The notes under the pieces are model-generated. The model was not told where the DNA came from, did no database searches, and saw only the letters and a program-made list of their open reading frames with translations. A DNA stretch of 64,000 nucleotides, taken from contig OU744735.1 of NCBI GenBank assembly GCA_916613615.1, positions 44,358,468-44,422,467 on the forward strand. The letters run 5' to 3'. Both the position numbers and the translations under genes were made by a program. This document shows, piece by piece, positions 60,417 through 64,000 of the stretch (within the stretch, counting starts at the first letter, position 1; each line of letters begins with the position of its first letter). Source of the DNA: Steromphala cineraria. Its lineage: Eukaryota > Mollusca > Gastropoda > Trochida > Trochidae.

Positions 60417-61677
60417 TCTTCACATTGTATATATCTACTTTGCTTGTATATATATTTATGCTCTTGTACCACCGTCGGTGGTGAATAGAGAGAAAAGAAT
60501 TTGAATTTGGTAAGAACATATTTATCTGTTACCTCTCTACACTGTCTAATTATCCCCGTATACAATGAAAGTGTGATGGTAAGTATGTCCAAAATATTAT
60601 CATGTGACCTTGTAACAATAAGAACATGAAAACGAATAATTAAAGTGCTTTCAAAAGCTATTTCATAAGTTAACAATGGTAAGCCATTTGCAAATAATAA
60701 GGACATTTGCAACTGTCGAGTTTGACATATTTCCATTGTTACACACATTTATAATAACAAAAAAGATATAACAATTTATTTAAGTGTGGATCGATCAAAA
60801 GTTGTTGAGGGAACCGTTCTTCTCGTGTCGTTTACTGACAGACAGGTAAACAGTTGTCTCAAAAATGAACACATCTACCACAATCTAAAATAAGTAAGGT
60901 TTTGAAAACATTAAGAAACTCTTTAGGAAATTGAACATGTATTATGTATGTCCAAATAATCAAATTATCAGTCTAAGTAAAAACAACATGAACTCGTGGG
61001 ATTTACATAATGTCATATAATATCAGCTTTAGTAAATAAATAAAACTGTAACCAAAGAAGGTGTTATGTAGGTCACAAATAGAATAACGAAGTTGTCCAT
61101 CCATATGAAATGTCTTTATTGTGCATCACACAACCTTCTAGGATGTTATTCAAAGAAGTGATCACCTAAGGCAAAAACGGGGATTTTTGCTTGGTATTTA
61201 ACATGTACATGATGCTAAATATAGTTTTTGAATTTTGTTCATGTCTTTTACGTTATTCGTGATGTTACGAGAGATTTCATTATTTCTAATTTTGTAAAAA
61301 TGTCTCTTTTGTTTACTTCAGCCATTTAGCTGTTTCATTGTGAAAATAATGGATGTGTTTGGACTTCCAATAGCTTGATTTTAAAAAATTAAATCACTGT
61401 TTGCACTTAGTGTACGTCTTCAGATGTTGGATAGTGTTTTAAGGATGATATCACCTCATTAATTTTGAGTTTTAACTATTTTTTGACGTTCTAAGTTACA
61501 TGATTTATTATTCAATATTGATTTAACTTACGTAGTAAGTATAATATCAGGTTCTACCAAATAATCAAATAAAATCAGTTTAATTACACTATTCTATTTC
61601 AATGTGTAGCATGGCACAACACAGACACTTTATCAGATTTAATATGACAACACGAAGTAATGATTGGCTTTTGCAAT

Positions 61678-61692
61678 AAAAAAAAAAAAAAA
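61678..61692. repeat. Homopolymer A run
   Basis: Fifteen consecutive A residues directly after GCAAT lie just upstream of block L2 of U5. It could be a slippage tract or the tail of a decayed retrocopy. No source sequence is recognised upstream. Confidence 0.8.
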
Positions 61693-61716
61693 TCAAGCAC
61701 TTGTTAGGAATAAGGA

Positions 61717-61860
61717 GCAGCAATGCGCTCAACACAGATAAACTCTCTCGAAGGTGGCAGACAGGTGTAGGGTGATGCAATTGTGTGTAATCTATTGCTC
61801 CATTGCACGGAATTTCCTCATTTCCTTTTCTTTTTATTTCGCACTTCATTAGCAGTTGGT
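61717..61860. repeat. Block L2, U5 copy
   Basis: It shares AGCAATGCG, AAGGTGGCAGACAGGTG, GGTGATGCAATTGTGTG and AATCTATTGCTCC with the U2 and U3 copies and ends CCTCATTTCC. This is the best-conserved pairing of the four (with U2), roughly three-quarters identical by eye. Confidence 0.7.
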
Positions 61861-62311
61861 ACGGGGCTATACATTGGGCTGTAGGTTGTATTCACAATCG
61901 CTTTGGTTTTATATCAGAGCACAAAAGGTTCAGGACAGTTTTCTTCAAGCACATTCTAAGTGTACCTTTATTGACGATTGATTATGCATCAATAAAGGAA
62001 AACATCAGGAATATATAATAGAAACCCCTATTGTTACCAGCTCTTAGCACATGCATGGTAAAGTAATTATCCCAGATGCCAATATCATGTAGGCCAAAAG
62101 GTTATCATTAACAACAACATAATTTGAAAAATACAAATATCCACAAATCTCACAAGTTATGAGAAGCAGATATGAAAAGTACAGTGACAAGTGATGACTT
62201 ATCACATGTGATTAAATTTGAACAGGATTAGAATACCCAGGGTGTGTCTTGCCCATAATGGCGCGACAATTTGATAAAGTGTTAAGTTTCGATTACAATG
62301 GTAAACCGTGA

Positions 62312-62724
62312 TTTTACATTCTTTCTTTTCGAAATACGACCAATGTAATATATTCCTAATGATTCAACAGAATCAGTTATTTTCAAAACTGATAGATCTT
62401 TTTGATGTTGATATTTATGTACAAATTGAACTACTAACAGAAGATGAAATGCTCTCTCTTTTTTCTGGAGGAGAATTACCTATAACTAACCAAATAGATG
62501 AAATGCCATGGAGATGTATGATAATCCTTTACAGTAAATACCTATATTCCTTGTCGTCCTCGCTCAAATGTACATATTAGATATTTTTCTTGACCTTGCT
62601 TTGTACATATCATTTTCTGTGGACATGTCATAATTATGTGATGTAAATTGATATATGTACAATGATCTTCGGATTGATATCTGGAGGAAATAAAGAGATT
62701 CATTCATTCATTCATTCATTCATT
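62312..62724 (+). mobile_element. Probable LINE 3' tail with ATTC-repeat end
   Basis: An open frame ending at 62580 (TAG) is followed by a ~110-bp trailer, AATAAA near 62687 and an (ATTC)n tail to about 62724. That layout is typical of a severely 5'-truncated LINE of a different family from the one at 41 kb. The last ~60 codons (…LLTEDEMLSLFSGGELP…) look compositionally protein-like, but I recognise no domain. Array similarity stops at about 62312, supporting that as the left junction. Confidence 0.5.
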
Positions 62725-64000
62725 GTACAATTCACTAGTTATGAAAGATAATATTAAATGTAAAAGGTTATCTTGTGAATTATTAGGAGACACGTTCAAT
62801 CATTAAAATCTACAAATGAAAATGTTTCCTAAATGTAAAGTTTTTTTTTGATGATATGTAAGGAGACACGTTCAATCACCACTAAATCTACCACTGGCCT
62901 ACAGAGACAACACTAGTTTTATCTTCTCATTTTTAAATGGTTATGAGTTCGACCTTTCATCTGAGTACTGAACATTCTTAATGTCTTCAAAAACTGTATG
63001 ATAGTCAACGTACTAAAGGGGAACTCTGATGATGAGATTAAGGACCCATACTTACAAGAGGACATTGGTAACCTTGAACTAAGACAGCTGCATCAGACAA
63101 GTTCTGAAGGTAGTAGTTGTCTTTACTTCTTTGACTTCCTTGACTTTTATTCTGGTTCATATTGCACCAGGGAGTCAACCACAACAGTTCAAGGATGTTT
63201 AGTTACAAGAAATTGATGACTTATATTATCATTATTGATATGATTAAATCCACTAAAATATCAAACATTACAAAACCCTTTTCTCGTAAGCTACATGAAC
63301 TTTCTAAAATTAGAGTTCCACTTGTTCCTTGCCAAATGGAGATTTTATCATATCAGAGACATGTTTGTACATCAGCCGCTGTCACTGTTCAATCATGTTA
63401 TATTTCCCCTTATCGTCGATATATTTTACGATCATACAACAGGGGACCATAACGGCTTGTCATAGTACATTTACGATAAAAATGCTGAAATATTGGTATT
63501 TCCCTAATGAGAGCTTAATATATTTATATATCAAAACAAAATTGTCATAAATAAAGTATGTTTTTGATACGAATATAATATACTGACTAAAGTTGATGTC
63601 ATCTGAGATGTTCCGTTTTCAATGTTGCCACAGGGTTTTTCTAGTCTTGTGTTCTTAGTGCCCTTGCATATCTTATAATAGCAGTTCTTTGGCTAATTAT
63701 TTCATTGTGAGTTTCTACCAAGTTTCTACTGAATATCAGTCCCTGCAAACAATTCCAAAGTAACCTTGATATACTATCAGATATTTCCATTTTGCTTACA
63801 CGTATAAGCACTAAAAGTATTATTGTGAACAGCACATACAATATAGATCTAAGTTTATGAATGTGTTCAGAACATGAATACAAGCTTTATTTTAAGCATT
63901 TAATACCGAGACATTCGATTAATTAACATAATTTTAAATCCTTTTACTAACTTAACCATGGTTCATACATCTGCAACAATTGTGCCTACATCATTTGGTT

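Larger units (their letters stand above)
53720..61700. other. Array repeat U4, about 8 kb, lacking the L1-to-L2 interval
   Basis: L1 (53720-53900) is followed by L3 only 1.3 kb later (55085), against about 6 kb in U1, and no L2 was found between them, so a large part is deleted. L4 (55890), L5 (57370), the 58.47-58.69 kb section and L6 (59000) follow in the same order as in U2 and U3. The ORF at 57878 (84 codons) is slightly GC-richer, but its aligned positions in U2 and U3 do not keep the frame. No gene is called. Confidence 0.6.
61700..64000. other. Array repeat U5 (cut by window edge)
   Basis: L2 (61717-61860) and a section near 62250-62312 (GTAAACCGTGATT, matching 54.9 kb) are followed by a LINE tail where L3 would be. 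L4 follows at 62865 and 63050-63085 (ATACTTACAAGAGGACATTGG, also at 56006). A section at 63480-63760 matches 56440-56700 and 50340-50400 (ACTGAATATCAGTCCCTG and close variants). No gene is recognised. The array continues past the right edge. Confidence 0.6.

Overview
This window is AT-rich eukaryotic DNA (roughly two-thirds A+T by eye). It has no operons, no bacterial-type genes and no rRNA or confident tRNA. It is packed with animal-type repeats: a satellite, microsatellites, foldback elements, MITEs, and one LINE with a 3.3-kb open reading frame. The repeat style and a 'GTGAGTGAGTTGGGGTTTAACG'-type SINE-like core near 13.14 kb point to a mollusc, probably a bivalve; this is inference from recalled repeat families, not a database match. 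I find no host protein-coding gene I can defend. The only strong coding region is the LINE reverse-transcriptase ORF at 41332-44664 (+). Nearly all other short ORFs have no recognisable domain and look like chance.

Layout. 1-780: end of a 53-bp satellite carrying E-box-like hexamers. 2113-2690: composite foldback element with repeated TGACGTCA sites. 6.8-13.6 kb: interspersed repeat fragments, a 43-bp tandem repeat, a (TAC/ACC)n microsatellite, a 144-bp palindrome, and a three-layer nested insertion (Mutator-like element inside a MITE, with a SINE-like core inside it). 13.9 kb to the right edge: a diverged, collinear tandem array with a repeat length near 12 kb. Shared landmarks recur in order at about 17.1, 29.3, 40.9 and 53.8 kb (block L1), at 22.4, 34.5, 47.6 and 61.7 kb (block L2), and at 23.2, 35.0, 49.2 and 55.1 kb (block L3). 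I label the repeats U0 (13.9-17.06 kb), U1 (17.06-29.28), U2 (29.28-40.80), U3 (40.80-53.72), U4 (53.72-~61.7) and U5 (~61.7-64.0). U0 and U1 share one middle section; U2-U5 share a different one.

Within this array, transposons inserted independently. U0 has a TA-flanked 370-bp MITE, with an empty site preserved in the neighbouring duplicate. U1 has a GC-richer terminal-inverted-repeat element. U2 has two copies of a ~360-bp MITE and U3 two more head to head. U3 also carries a 5'-truncated LINE of ~4.6 kb, U4 a twin perfect-hairpin element, and U5 a LINE tail. The most notable unexplained signals are the array itself, a stem-loop kept in block L3 of four repeats with G.U substitutions in one, a palindromic homeodomain-like AT motif in block L1 of four repeats, and a 117-bp block about 91% identical between U0 and U1 in much more diverged surroundings. 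All alignments were made by eye, so identities are approximate unless a count is given.
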